The notes: generated from the sequence alone by a model not told the origin. 64,000 nt of DNA from a virus (IMGVR_UViG_3300009187_000021:24947-88946), one strand, 5' to 3'. Shown: positions 54,118 through 61,438, numbered from the stretch's first letter. Numbers and translations are program-made.

Positions 54118-54167
54118 GTGTTGTTTTTACACAACACGCTTGACTTTTCTTCGGACCAGAGTAGAAT
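54118..54167 (+). promoter_or_regulatory. Early promoter cassette P1
   Basis: Palindrome GTGTTGT/ACAACAC (54118-54137), TTGACT (54140-54145), 16-bp spacer with TCGGACCAGAG, TAGAAT (54162-54167). Leader CTGTTGTGACGAAAACCGAC+AGGAAA. Confidence 0.88.
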
Positions 54168-54200
54168 GGTACCTGTTGTGACGAAAACCGACAGGAAAAT

Positions 54201-54398
54201 ATGAATCTCACCGAAGCCAAAAGAATTCTGGATGTTGCTATTGTCAACCTCAATGTTGATCCTAATATCTCTATGTGGGATGCAATGGATAAATTGGTTG
54301 CTGTCGGTAAAAACAATTTGCGAGCGGATGTATATACCGCATATTGTATTGTAATGGATGAAATGTCATCCCAACGTGGTTTTAATGGTGGATATTGA
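54201..54398 (+). CDS. Hypothetical protein (65 aa)
   Basis: MNLTEAKRILDVAIVNLNVD, SMWDAMDKLVAVGKNN and YTAYCIVMDEMS. AGGAAA ribosome site upstream. Helical; no family recognised. First gene of the P1 unit. Confidence 0.65.
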   Translation: MNLTEAKRILDVAIVNLNVDPNISMWDAMDKLVAVGKNNLRADVYTAYCIVMDEMSSQRGFNGGY

Positions 54399-54399
54399 A

Positions 54400-54636
54400 A
54401 TGGGTTTCGAAAAAAACATATTGAATAAGATTGCACCAATCCTAGAATCTGGTGATCATGCCGACTTTTTTAATGGTACTCTTTTTGTATCATGTAATGA
54501 TGTTAAGGCTAAATTGATTGCTCGCCAACTACAAGAGCAATGTTATGCTCGGATTGGTATTTCTAAAATAGAACCTGGCCAATACGCTTTTGATTTTCAA
54601 GCGTCAAATAAGAATGCCAAATTCAATTATGTATAA
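54400..54636 (+). CDS. Hypothetical protein (78 aa)
   Basis: Start ATG 54400 (MGFEKNILNKIAPILESGDH) chosen because it follows the upstream stop with GGTGG before it; ATG 54385 is an alternative. FFNGTLFVSCNDVKAKLIAR and RIGISKIEPGQYAFDFQ suggest an alpha/beta fold. Function unknown. Confidence 0.6.
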   Translation: MGFEKNILNKIAPILESGDHADFFNGTLFVSCNDVKAKLIARQLQEQCYARIGISKIEPGQYAFDFQASNKNAKFNYV

Positions 54637-54859
54637 ACTACCCATGGGTATATGCCCTGCTTGCAATGGCGATAAAACAGATTGCCACAATTGTGGTGGA
54701 CAATATATGTACGGTACGCCAAAAGGCGAAGTACCATTGCGTCTCGATGGCACACCTTGTTTGCATGACTATGCTCATTCATTGTTGAATAGGCGCACCC
54801 TCCACAAATATACCTGTGAGTATTGTTTTGATTCTTTCACTATTGATTCGGGTGATTGA
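54629..54859 (+). CDS. Small zinc-ribbon protein
   Basis: 76 residues from ATG 54629, which overlaps the upstream stop; ATG 54644 is an alternative. GICPACNGDKTDCHNCGGQY has two CxxC knuckles like a DnaJ-type zinc ribbon, and YTCEYCFDSF adds a third. Possible nucleic-acid or partner binding. Confidence 0.65.
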   Translation: MYKLPMGICPACNGDKTDCHNCGGQYMYGTPKGEVPLRLDGTPCLHDYAHSLLNRRTLHKYTCEYCFDSFTIDSGD

Positions 54860-54861
54860 CC

Positions 54862-54909
54862 GTTGCGTGAAAACAACACGCTTGACACCCGACGGAATCC
54901 GTGTAGAAT
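54862..54909 (+). promoter_or_regulatory. Early promoter cassette P2
   Basis: GTTG...CAAC palindrome (54862-54877), TTGACA (54882-54887), 16-bp spacer, TAGAAT (54904-54909). Unlike the other cassettes it lacks the CTGTGGTCGAGAAAA leader; an ATG lies only ~8 bases after the -10. Confidence 0.85.
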
Positions 54910-54916
54910 GGATTAC

Positions 54917-55057
54917 ATGATGAAGACACACACCAAACCACTGATCGGCCACGTGCCGAGACCGCATTGTCGGACACCGATCAAACCTGGTGTGCGGCAT
55001 TCTATTAAAACAAAATACAATCGTAAACCTAAACATAAGGAAGTTTATTGTGGGTAA
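54917..55057 (+). CDS. Small basic protein (46 aa), possibly leaderless
   Basis: MMKTHTKPLIGHVPRPHCRT then PIKPGVRHSIKTKYNRKPKH: very basic. The ATG is at or next to the expected transcription start of P2, and no ribosome site precedes it, so translation would be leaderless. The codons overlap the next start. Coding status uncertain. Confidence 0.4.
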   Translation: MMKTHTKPLIGHVPRPHCRTPIKPGVRHSIKTKYNRKPKHKEVYCG

Positions 55058-55289
55058 AATGTCTGCATTGGCATTGGATATTGAAGAGTCACTATGTGCT
55101 GGTGATGATATTGGCGATATTGCAATTCGTTATGGCGTCACCGTTAATGATGTTCTTAATATTAAAGAGCATATGATGGATTCTATTGATGATTATAATG
55201 ATTCAATGGATGGTGATTTTGATACTGCCATGGCCTCTGCTGGTTATGGTACCGATGAAGATTATGGTTGTTATGGCGATGATTATTAA
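55050..55289 (+). CDS. Small HTH-like early protein
   Basis: 79 residues from GTG 55050, preferred over ATG 55059 because AAGGAA lies 7 bases upstream. SALALDIEESLCAGDDIGDI then AIRYGVTVNDVLNIKEH looks like a short helix-turn-helix. The tail is very acidic (DSMDGDFDTAMASAGYGTDE). Resembles the 57107 and 59168 genes in layout. Confidence 0.65.
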   Translation: MGKMSALALDIEESLCAGDDIGDIAIRYGVTVNDVLNIKEHMMDSIDDYNDSMDGDFDTAMASAGYGTDEDYGCYGDDY

Positions 55290-55493
55290 ATGAAGTATTG
55301 TTGGCCTAAGAAACTATATTATGTCCGATGCCGTTGGATTGATTATCCCAACGGTGGTGGTCGAAACTTTATTGCCACTCCGCACCTGGGTCGTGCTCGT
55401 TACTATGCCAAACGATTGCCTTTAAAAATACGGCAAATTGATGTCCGTATTCGTGGTAAAAAACCGTATGTACTAAAAAATAGTTGGTTATAA
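55290..55493 (+). CDS. Hypothetical basic protein (67 aa)
   Basis: MKYCWPKKLYYVRCRWIDYP then NGGGRNFIATPHLGRARYYA; strongly basic, possibly nucleic-acid binding. It starts directly after the previous stop. No family recognised. Confidence 0.6.
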   Translation: MKYCWPKKLYYVRCRWIDYPNGGGRNFIATPHLGRARYYAKRLPLKIRQIDVRIRGKKPYVLKNSWL

Positions 55494-55494
55494 A

Positions 55495-55518
55495 ATGAAA
55501 AAGTCTTTTATTAAATAA
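55495..55518 (+). pseudogene. Truncated seven-codon start MKKSFIK-stop
   Basis: ATG AAA AAG TCT TTT ATT AAA TAA, which matches the first seven codons of the 57107 gene (MKKAFIK) with one change. It lies directly upstream of the halogenase gene, as if the halogenase had split the small gene, or acts as a short coupling ORF. Confidence 0.5.
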
Positions 55519-55531
55519 GAGAGTATAATAT

Positions 55532-57091
55532 ATGAAGATAGTTATTGTCGGCGGCGGTACCGCTGGTTGGATTGCAGCACTAATGATCAGTAAAAGGCAT
55601 CCATATCACGAAGTTGCTGTAATAGAATCTAGTAAAATAGGCATTATCGGTGTGGGTGAAAGTACCACAGGCCGAATGACGGATATTCTAGTAAATTTTG
55701 TTCAAGATTTCGGTTGCAATCATGATGAATTTATTGTTGAAACCGGTTCAACATTGAAATATGGCATTCGCCATAAGGGCTGGACAAACAATATCAATCG
55801 ATCATATTTTGGACCTATTGATGGATCTGATACGAGAAATTCTGTTCCTGACCCATTATTTTCATGGGGATTAAACAGATTAAACAACAATGATCTTAAC
55901 ACTATTTCCAAATGCGGTTATTGGGTAAACAACGGTCTTTCTAATTTTAACAAAAATTCAGGCAAATTTAATTCATACTGGCATGCTTTGCACGTTGATG
56001 CTTTCCTCGTGGGCAAATATCTCAAAAAGATTACCCTAAAAAGTAAAAGCGTTTCTCATATCGATGATGAGGTTGTCAATGTATCATTAAACAGTTCCAA
56101 TGGTTGCATAAAATCAGTAACATTAAAAAGTGGTCAAGTAGTTGATGGTGATTTTTTTATAGATTGTTCAGGTTTTCATAAAGTTTTAATGAAACATTTA
56201 TCCAATAATTGGATTAGTTATCAAAAAAACTTGCCGTTGAATACGGGTATGCCATTTCAAATAAAATATAAACGAAATGAAATGCCAGAACCATACACTA
56301 CTGCGTGGGCTCAAAAGAATGGATGGATGTGGCAGACTCCTCTAATGGATCGAAAAGGATGTGGATATGTATTTTCTGATGCGTACACTACAGCTGATAA
56401 AGCACAGGAAGAAATAGAAACTATCTTAGGCCATAAGATCGATCCTATTAAAGTTATTAAATTTGATGCAGGACGGCAAGAGAGTGCTTGGATTAAAAAT
56501 TGTCTAGTTATTGGATTAAGTAGTGCTCTACTAGAGCCACTAGAAGCCACTAGTATTCACTCCACTATTGTTCAATCGCAAAACTTTGTCTTTGAATATT
56601 TAAAGAGTAATATAGAAGATACAATGAATGAAGGGTCAAGACTTATTTACAATAAACGTACCGCAACATTGTATGATGATCTTAAAGATTTCTTAGTAAT
56701 GCATTACATGGGAGGTAGACAAGATAGTGAATTTTGGCAAATGATTAACACTGGTATAACTAAAACTCCATACGTTGAAGAATTGTTGTTAATGTCAAAA
56801 TCTAAAGTACCTAGTGTAAATGATTTTCCTAGTTATCCAGGAAGTGCAGGATGGCCATTGTATAGTTTTGTTATGGCAGGTTTAAATTTGATTAATCCTA
56901 AATGTGGTGAAAAAGACTTAGATATGGTATTACCTGGTAATCGAATAATGAGAGATTTAGCTCATAATCATTATTACGACTTACAAAGTCAATGGGCTAA
57001 TGAAGGACGCCAGTCTATGACATATAATGAGTTTATCTCCTACTTTAGGAATTTGCGACACAAGAACGGATTCTCAGATTTCAAGTATTGA
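55532..57091 (+). CDS. Tryptophan-halogenase-like flavoenzyme
   Basis: 519 residues, full family length. FAD motif GGGTAGWIAA at 7-16, VGESTTGRM, and KYGIRHKGW in which Lys76 lines up with the catalytic Lys79 of PrnA. GWMWQTPLM occupies the W-x-W-x-I-P site with Thr for Ile. LLEPLEATSIHSTIVQ holds the catalytic-Glu region. Related genes occur in cyanophages; halogenation in phages is unproven. Much longer than its neighbours, suggesting an inserted cassette. Confidence 0.88.
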   Translation: MKIVIVGGGTAGWIAALMISKRHPYHEVAVIESSKIGIIGVGESTTGRMTDILVNFVQDFGCNHDEFIVETGSTLKYGIRHKGWTNNINRSYFGPIDGSDTRNSVPDPLFSWGLNRLNNNDLNTISKCGYWVNNGLSNFNKNSGKFNSYWHALHVDAFLVGKYLKKITLKSKSVSHIDDEVVNVSLNSSNGCIKSVTLKSGQVVDGDFFIDCSGFHKVLMKHLSNNWISYQKNLPLNTGMPFQIKYKRNEMPEPYTTAWAQKNGWMWQTPLMDRKGCGYVFSDAYTTADKAQEEIETILGHKIDPIKVIKFDAGRQESAWIKNCLVIGLSSALLEPLEATSIHSTIVQSQNFVFEYLKSNIEDTMNEGSRLIYNKRTATLYDDLKDFLVMHYMGGRQDSEFWQMINTGITKTPYVEELLLMSKSKVPSVNDFPSYPGSAGWPLYSFVMAGLNLINPKCGEKDLDMVLPGNRIMRDLAHNHYYDLQSQWANEGRQSMTYNEFISYFRNLRHKNGFSDFKY

Positions 57092-57106
57092 AATAGGTAA
57101 TATTAA

Positions 57107-57559
57107 ATGAAAAAAGCATTCATTAAACAAGTTCGTGATCTAGCGGATCAGAAGTTTAGCATTACAACGATTGCCAATAAACTTGGCAAACCTGTATTGG
57201 AAGTTTGTGAAGCAATTATGTTGCTCGACACGTTGCCTGCACCAAAGGTAAAACCACCGAAACCCGTAAAGGTTAAAGTCGTAAAACAAAAGTCTTATGT
57301 GCCAGTACCGCGCAAAGTTAAGAAAACAATTAGAGATGTTTTTACACCTAATATTTCTGAACAATCAAAGGCCACTCGGTTCATTGCAAAACCATACAAT
57401 GAGAATTTTCTTAAATCTGTTACCTTTGCCTCAATCGAAGAGGCAGTTAAATATTTGAATGAATTCACCGAGACTAAAATGCCTGCAAAAGACTGGTCAT
57501 TGGTCAATAAATTGTTTTTTGTAAAATCTAATGGTACCGTTGGTACGGTTGTATTATGA
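57107..57559 (+). CDS. HTH-containing hypothetical protein
   Basis: 150 residues. The N-terminal MKKAFIKQVRDLADQKFSIT then TIANKLGKPVLEVCEAIMLL reads as a small helix-turn-helix. A Lys/Pro linker (KVKPPKPVKVKVVKQK) leads to a C-terminal domain (FASIEEAVKYLNEFTETKMP). Possibly DNA binding. Its opening codons are echoed before the halogenase gene. Confidence 0.65.
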   Translation: MKKAFIKQVRDLADQKFSITTIANKLGKPVLEVCEAIMLLDTLPAPKVKPPKPVKVKVVKQKSYVPVPRKVKKTIRDVFTPNISEQSKATRFIAKPYNENFLKSVTFASIEEAVKYLNEFTETKMPAKDWSLVNKLFFVKSNGTVGTVVL

Positions 57560-57891
57560 CAATACCTGAAAGATGGATTATGGTTAAGATAACCATGGTT
57601 GAGGATGATGAAATCTTATATAAGATCTTTGCATCTTGGAATGGTGGTTTCTTGGGTAGTAGTTCTTGGAGGATGAATTCAGGTGTAACCAAAGTTACTG
57701 AGGACGATAAGTTCTTTTATTTTGAGGGTCATTCCGGTTCACTTTATCAATGTGATAAACAATCATATGGATCCAATCCGTTTTGTCTTGATGTATTGAA
57801 AGATTACATTGATCGCAGTAAACACCTTGCAGATATGCAGATTCTTCCTGATAATACTAATTTTATGGAGATAAACTATGGTAGCATTTAA
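57556..57891 (+). CDS. Hypothetical protein
   Basis: 111 residues, 4-base overlap with the previous stop; an internal ATG at 57583 is an alternative start. KIFASWNGGFLGSSSWRMNS, EDDKFFYFEGHSGSLYQCDK: beta-rich; no strong family identification (similar short phage proteins exist). Confidence 0.6.
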   Translation: MTIPERWIMVKITMVEDDEILYKIFASWNGGFLGSSSWRMNSGVTKVTEDDKFFYFEGHSGSLYQCDKQSYGSNPFCLDVLKDYIDRSKHLADMQILPDNTNFMEINYGSI

Positions 57892-58087
57892 ATTGCCAGA
57901 CCAAGAATGGTTAGGATATGATCCAGAACGAGGTAATCTTCACGGTTATACTTTTGACCAGATGCATGAATTTGCAAAAGAAATAATCGAACAATGCATC
58001 CGAATATGTGAATCGGGTAATGGAACTCAAATGACAAGCAATGGCGTGGCCGATGCAATTCGACAAAGATTTAAATCTGTTGCGTAA
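57878..58087 (+). CDS. Small conserved phage protein (69 aa)
   Basis: GYTFDQMHEFAKEIIEQCIR and MTSNGVADAIRQRFKS are the pattern of a widespread early-phage family ('FAxxIxxxCxxI...IxxRF'). The ATG follows GGAG. Last gene before cassette P3. Role unknown. Confidence 0.65.
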   Translation: MVAFKLPDQEWLGYDPERGNLHGYTFDQMHEFAKEIIEQCIRICESGNGTQMTSNGVADAIRQRFKSVA

Positions 58088-58096
58088 AAACAACAA

Positions 58097-58146
58097 GTGT
58101 TGTTCGCCAGCAACACGCTTGACGGTCGGCAGGACCAGTGTAGAAT
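58097..58146 (+). promoter_or_regulatory. Early promoter cassette P3
   Basis: Palindrome GTGTTG/CAACAC (58097-58116), TTGACG (58119-58124), 16-bp spacer containing AGGACCAGTG, TAGAAT (58141-58146). Confidence 0.9.
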
Positions 58147-58159
58147 AGTATCTGTGGTC

Positions 58160-58177
58160 GAGCGGTGGTACCCGCTC
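58160..58177 (+). promoter_or_regulatory. 5'-leader hairpin after P3
   Basis: GAGCGG-TGGTAC-CCGCTC interrupts the usual leader at the position where other cassettes read GAGAAAA. A T-rich stretch (TCGTTTTATTATATTATTG) follows, so it may attenuate transcription or protect the mRNA. Confidence 0.6.
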
Positions 58178-58218
58178 CGTCGTTTTATTATATTATTGTT
58201 TTATTGAGAGAATATAAA

Positions 58219-59049
58219 ATGCCCCGTGGAATTCCCGCTGCTGGTTTTCGTAATACCAAAAACAAACTTAATGCTATCAATACGCAATTGATGCAAATGG
58301 CTGAATCGTCCTTTTCAATCAATGAGCGATTCGGTTTCGTTTCTGATATGGTGACAATGCTCTCAAATGGTCATCAAGCGTCGGTTATTGTATCTGGTCC
58401 TGGTGGACTTGGTAAATCGTTTACTGTAATGGATGCACTCCGCAAGTCTGGATTGCAGGACGTTACTCTATTGGACGAGGCTGATGTTGGTTCCTCAATC
58501 AATACGGCAAAGACCTTCCGTGTTATCAAGGGTTACTCTACTCCTAAAGGTCTGTATCGTATCCTTTACGAGAACCGTAATTCGGTTATTGTTTTTGATG
58601 ATTGCGATTCGGTTCTTAAAGATCCAGTCTCATTGAACCTTCTTAAAGGTGCTCTCGATTCTTATTCGCGTCGTGTTATCTCTTGGCGCGCTGACTTTAA
58701 AGACGAGGATCTTCCTAATGTCTTTGAATTCAAAGGTCGTGTAGTGTTTATTTCCAATCTGCCATCCCATGCAATGGATCAGGCAGTTATTACTCGCTCA
58801 ATGGCCGTTGATCTTACAATGACCAATGCACAAAAGGTCGAGCGTATGCATCACCTGCTTGAGTTTGCCGATGACTTTTTGCCAGAGTTTGAAATGGAAC
58901 ATAAAGTCGATGCCGTGCTTCTTATTGAGAAATTGGTAGATCGTGTCAAAGAATTGTCGCTTCGGACTCTAATTCAAGTGACCAATATTCGCAAAGCGAA
59001 TCCAAATGGCAATTGGAAGAAATTGGCAGAGTATTGTATCGCAAACTAA
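58219..59049 (+). CDS. AAA-type ATPase
   Basis: 276 residues from ATG 58219, the first after the P3 leader. Walker A GPGGLGKS at 60-67, TLLDEADVGSSINTAKTFRV, Walker B VIVFDDCDS, and GRVVFISNLPSHAMDQAVIT with a sensor-like Asn. The N-terminus MPRGIPAAGFRNTKNK is basic. It resembles small phage AAA ATPases of unknown role, distant from clamp-loader and DnaC types. Confidence 0.82.
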   Translation: MPRGIPAAGFRNTKNKLNAINTQLMQMAESSFSINERFGFVSDMVTMLSNGHQASVIVSGPGGLGKSFTVMDALRKSGLQDVTLLDEADVGSSINTAKTFRVIKGYSTPKGLYRILYENRNSVIVFDDCDSVLKDPVSLNLLKGALDSYSRRVISWRADFKDEDLPNVFEFKGRVVFISNLPSHAMDQAVITRSMAVDLTMTNAQKVERMHHLLEFADDFLPEFEMEHKVDAVLLIEKLVDRVKELSLRTLIQVTNIRKANPNGNWKKLAEYCIAN

Positions 59050-59064
59050 TCGGTACCGACGGTT

Positions 59065-59133
59065 GTTGCTGGCATACGACACTTCCGTTGCTTGCCAGCA
59101 ACACGTTGACAACCGACGGAACCAGAGTATAAT
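59065..59133 (+). promoter_or_regulatory. Early promoter cassette P4
   Basis: Palindrome GTTGCTGG (59065-59072)/CCAGCAAC (59095-59102), TTGACA (59106-59111), 16-bp spacer, TATAAT (59128-59133), then the GATTCTGTGGTCGAGAAAA leader. Confidence 0.92.
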
Positions 59134-59167
59134 AGATTCTGTGGTCGAGAAAAACGAAGGAAAAAAC

Positions 59168-59371
59168 GTGTCGAAAGTAGATTATACTGTGTTCTGTTCC
59201 GATGTTGCGGATGCCTTTGATAGTGGTTGGTCGCCCGAGGATGTTGCATCATTGTTTAAACTTCCATTGAAGGATGTCTTGTCCTTTTATGAGGATTACA
59301 TTGATGCATATATGGTGGCTGTTGCCAATGATCCAGAAGTTGTGTTTGGTTTTGATAATTACCGGGAGTAA
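59168..59371 (+). CDS. Small HTH-like early protein (67 aa)
   Basis: Start GTG 59168 (VSKVDYTVFCSDVADAFDSG) is the first start after the P4 leader and its AAGGAAA. The segment WSPEDVASLFKLPLKDVLSF resembles the short helix-turn-helix of the 55050 gene. Function unknown. Confidence 0.65.
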   Translation: MSKVDYTVFCSDVADAFDSGWSPEDVASLFKLPLKDVLSFYEDYIDAYMVAVANDPEVVFGFDNYRE

Positions 59372-59377
59372 TTGAGA

Positions 59378-59593
59378 ATGTTTGCGAAAACTGAAATTGA
59401 TCTTTTGATTGAAGTCGTGGTTAAACGTGAAAAGGCTAAAGGTTATTCCGATACCGAAGCTCGTATTTTTGCGTTGGGTTACTTGTCTTCTTTTTGTCAA
59501 AAGCACTTTATTGATGCTGCACCGAAAGCAAGACAAAAACACATCCGAATGGATGTCCTTGAGCGTATTGCTTGTGTCGCAGGAGACCTATAA
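59378..59593 (+). CDS. Hypothetical protein (71 aa)
   Basis: ATG 59378 (MFAKTEIDLLIEVVVKREKA); a TTG two codons earlier is possible. GYSDTEARIFALGYLSSFCQ and ARQKHIRMDVLERIACVAG. Helical; no family recognised. It overlaps the next ATG by one base. Confidence 0.6.
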   Translation: MFAKTEIDLLIEVVVKREKAKGYSDTEARIFALGYLSSFCQKHFIDAAPKARQKHIRMDVLERIACVAGDL

Positions 59594-59742
59594 TGATTGA
59601 TGATACTAAACAAAAATTGATTGACCGTGTTATTGGTCAAATCGAATTGGATTTAGAAAATCGTGATGTAACGGCAATTATTGAATTGTTGGATAAATTG
59701 TCTGTTTCTGTATTAGAATCCTATCTTCCTGAGGTTGAATAA
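59593..59742 (+). CDS. Hypothetical protein (49 aa)
   Basis: MIDDTKQKLIDRVIGQIELD then ENRDVTAIIELLDKLSVSVL, a two-helix hairpin. The 'LENRDxxAIxELLxxLP' pattern is seen in short phage and bacterial proteins. Coupled to the preceding stop (TAATG). Confidence 0.62.
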   Translation: MIDDTKQKLIDRVIGQIELDLENRDVTAIIELLDKLSVSVLESYLPEVE

Positions 59743-59744
59743 TA

Positions 59745-60164
59745 ATGGCTACTCGCTCTGCAATTGCAATTGAAACTGGTCTGCCTGAAATGGGCCCATG
59801 CGTTATCCATGCCGTATATTGTCATTGGGATGGGTATGTTGAAAACAATGGTGCATTGCTTCTAAAGTATTTCGATTCTTTGCCTTCGGCGGTTGAATTG
59901 ATCAAGGGTGGTTCCATTTCATCCCTTGGTGAAGGTACTGATAATACTAAATTCTATTGCCGCGATATGGATCGTGAAATGGAACCCGCATCCGAATATG
60001 GGACTAGGGAAGAGTTTATTGAGGACTCTAATGGTCTTGAATATCTTTATATTCTAAATCAGAATGACGTTTGGGAAGTATTCAATATGAATAAACCATG
60101 GCGTGGATGGCAACCAGTCAAAGATGCATTGGAGTATGCATTGAAGTTTGCAAAGGCAGCGTAA
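59745..60164 (+). CDS. Conserved phage protein (MATRSAIAIE family)
   Basis: 139 residues. MATRSAIAIETGLPE, VIHAVYCHWDGYVENNGALL, LIKGGSISSLGEG and WEVFNMNKPWRGWQPVKDAL match a widespread phage and plasmid family ('MATRSxIAxxxxdGxvxxIYCHWDGY'). Function unknown. Confidence 0.75.
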   Translation: MATRSAIAIETGLPEMGPCVIHAVYCHWDGYVENNGALLLKYFDSLPSAVELIKGGSISSLGEGTDNTKFYCRDMDREMEPASEYGTREEFIEDSNGLEYLYILNQNDVWEVFNMNKPWRGWQPVKDALEYALKFAKAA

Positions 60165-60359
60165 ATGCTGACGCAATCCGAGATTAATGCATTGATTGAA
60201 TTCGGTAATGCACCTCGCATGGTCCAAATGCAGGTGCTTTTAAATGCTGTATTGAATCCTGCCGTATCCCATGAGTTGGTGGCATATTACCGAGAGGCGA
60301 TGGAAATGTCAAGTGTTGCGTCGGAACAACAATCTGTTGCACAGGAACAACAGGGTTGA
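60165..60359 (+). CDS. Hypothetical protein (64 aa)
   Basis: MLTQSEINALIEFGNAPRMV, LNPAVSHELVAYYREAMEMS. Starts directly after the previous stop. Its last 20 codons contain the palindrome of cassette P5 (SVASEQQSVAQEQQG), and its TGA lies in the P5 -35 box, so promoter DNA doubles as coding sequence. Confidence 0.6.
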   Translation: MLTQSEINALIEFGNAPRMVQMQVLLNAVLNPAVSHELVAYYREAMEMSSVASEQQSVAQEQQG

Positions 60360-60383
60360 CCTCCGGACGGACCAGTGTATAAT
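60335..60383 (+). promoter_or_regulatory. Early promoter cassette P5
   Basis: Palindrome TGTTG/CAACA (60335-60352), TTGACC (60356-60361), 16-bp spacer with CGGACCAGTG, TATAAT (60378-60383), leader GATTCTGAAGTCGAGAAAA. Confidence 0.9.
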
Positions 60384-60418
60384 TGATTCTGAAGTCGAGA
60401 AAACACAAGGAAACGAAA

Positions 60419-60826
60419 ATGACACAAGCCAATCAAACCACCGCTGCGACCGAATACAAGTACACCCCATGGGATGAATTGTCCCGCCGTGACCAATTGG
60501 CCTGTATCTATTCGGATGCATATAAGGATGCATATAATTTCCGTCCTCGTGGTGTGGATACGTCCAATTGGACTGAGGCAATGTTTGAGTCTGAATTGGC
60601 TTATTTGCAAACCGTTATTGAGCGGAATGAGAATGTTCGCCTTGAGGATGAGGCATTGGCCGCAATTCGGTTGGAAGAAACCATCGATAAAATGATGGAA
60701 TCCGGTTGTCGTAATCGTGAAATGGCAATTCGTTGGTTGCATGATATCTATGAAACCCATGGTGATACCGAATACCTTGAGTATAATCTCGGTGTCAATT
60801 ATGGTTATTTTTCTGGTAAAAAGTAA
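60419..60826 (+). CDS. Hypothetical early protein
   Basis: 135 residues from ATG 60419 with AAGGAAA upstream. YTPWDELSRRDQLACIYSDA, YKDAYNFRPRGVD and MAIRWLHDIYETHGDTEYLE. The 'WDExSxxDxxxxIYSDxYKDxxGxRP' motif is typical of a widespread phage family; function unknown. Confidence 0.72.
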   Translation: MTQANQTTAATEYKYTPWDELSRRDQLACIYSDAYKDAYNFRPRGVDTSNWTEAMFESELAYLQTVIERNENVRLEDEALAAIRLEETIDKMMESGCRNREMAIRWLHDIYETHGDTEYLEYNLGVNYGYFSGKK

Positions 60827-60984
60827 TGAGTTTTTATATTAATTGTGCCGAATGCCAGAACCGGCATTTGGTTGATGAAGTCGAATTCGTTGATGTCGAA
60901 GAGGATTACATTGGTCGGGACATTATGCATTTTGTATGTCCTGAAACTAAAATGTATTCCAAATCATTGGTGTATAAAGAATGA
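60826..60984 (+). CDS. Small Cys-containing protein (52 aa)
   Basis: MSFYINCAECQNRHLVDEVE, DYIGRDIMHFVCPETKMYSK. One CxxC plus a later Cys and several His could form a zinc site. Coupled at both ends (TAATG, ATGA). Confidence 0.6.
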   Translation: MSFYINCAECQNRHLVDEVEFVDVEEDYIGRDIMHFVCPETKMYSKSLVYKE

Positions 60985-61154
60985 ACGAACGAATTAAAGA
61001 ACTTGCCGAACAAGTATATGGTTCAGCACACTATGATGATTTCAAGTTTGCCGAGTTGATTGTAAATGAATGTTGCCGAATGATGGTAGATTTGGAAATT
61101 CAATACCCTGCCAATCTTACGGTACTGGAGATTAAAAAGCATTTTGGAGTATAA
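60981..61154 (+). CDS. Small conserved phage protein, MNERIKELA family
   Basis: 57 residues. MNERIKELAEQVYG, FKFAELIVNECCRMM and TVLEIKKHFGV: a relative of the 50716-50964 gene on the other early arm. This is one of the commonest small early families in phages; function unknown. Confidence 0.7.
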   Translation: MNERIKELAEQVYGSAHYDDFKFAELIVNECCRMMVDLEIQYPANLTVLEIKKHFGV

Positions 61155-61157
61155 TAT

Positions 61158-61352
61158 ATGAAAGTATGGGTTGATCCACCTAGTGGATGGCGATATGGAT
61201 TCCCTAAAGTATGGGATCAAGCATTGAATTCGGATTTTAATGCATGGCTTATTGCAGAAGGTTATCCGTGGAATGTAAAAGAATCTTATGGACAATATTT
61301 TTATTGCAGGCAATGGCCAGTAGAAGATGATAATCAATTATTGAATGGATGA
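61158..61352 (+). CDS. Hypothetical protein (64 aa)
   Basis: MKVWVDPPSGWRYGFPKVWD, FNAWLIAEGYPWNVKESYGQ, RQWPVEDD. The 'VDPPSGWxYGFPKxW' and 'GYP' motifs recur in short phage proteins. Function unknown. Last gene before P6. Confidence 0.65.
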   Translation: MKVWVDPPSGWRYGFPKVWDQALNSDFNAWLIAEGYPWNVKESYGQYFYCRQWPVEDDNQLLNG

Positions 61353-61359
61353 CAATACT

Positions 61360-61406
61360 GTTGTTTTTATACAACGTATTGACTTTCCACCGGACCAGCG
61401 TATAAT
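61360..61406 (+). promoter_or_regulatory. Early promoter cassette P6
   Basis: Palindrome GTTGT/ACAAC (61360-61375), TTGACT (61379-61384), 16-bp spacer, TATAAT (61401-61406), leader GATTCTGTGGTCGAGAAAA. Confidence 0.92.
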
Positions 61407-61438
61407 GGATTCTGTGGTCGAGAAAAACAGAGGATTTT

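Noticed and set aside
54111-54137. GTTG/CAAC hairpins at P1-P6 as simple terminators
   Set aside because: Most lack a following T-run and sit at a fixed distance from the -35, so a promoter-linked element fits better. The hairpin before P8 (63077-63104) may still terminate.
58150-58180. tRNA-like GGTCGAGCGGTGGTACC sequence
   Set aside because: It is the common promoter leader joined to a hairpin; no cloverleaf can be drawn.
60287-60760. 157-codon minus-strand ORF
   Set aside because: Runs across cassette P5 and antisense to two better-supported genes.
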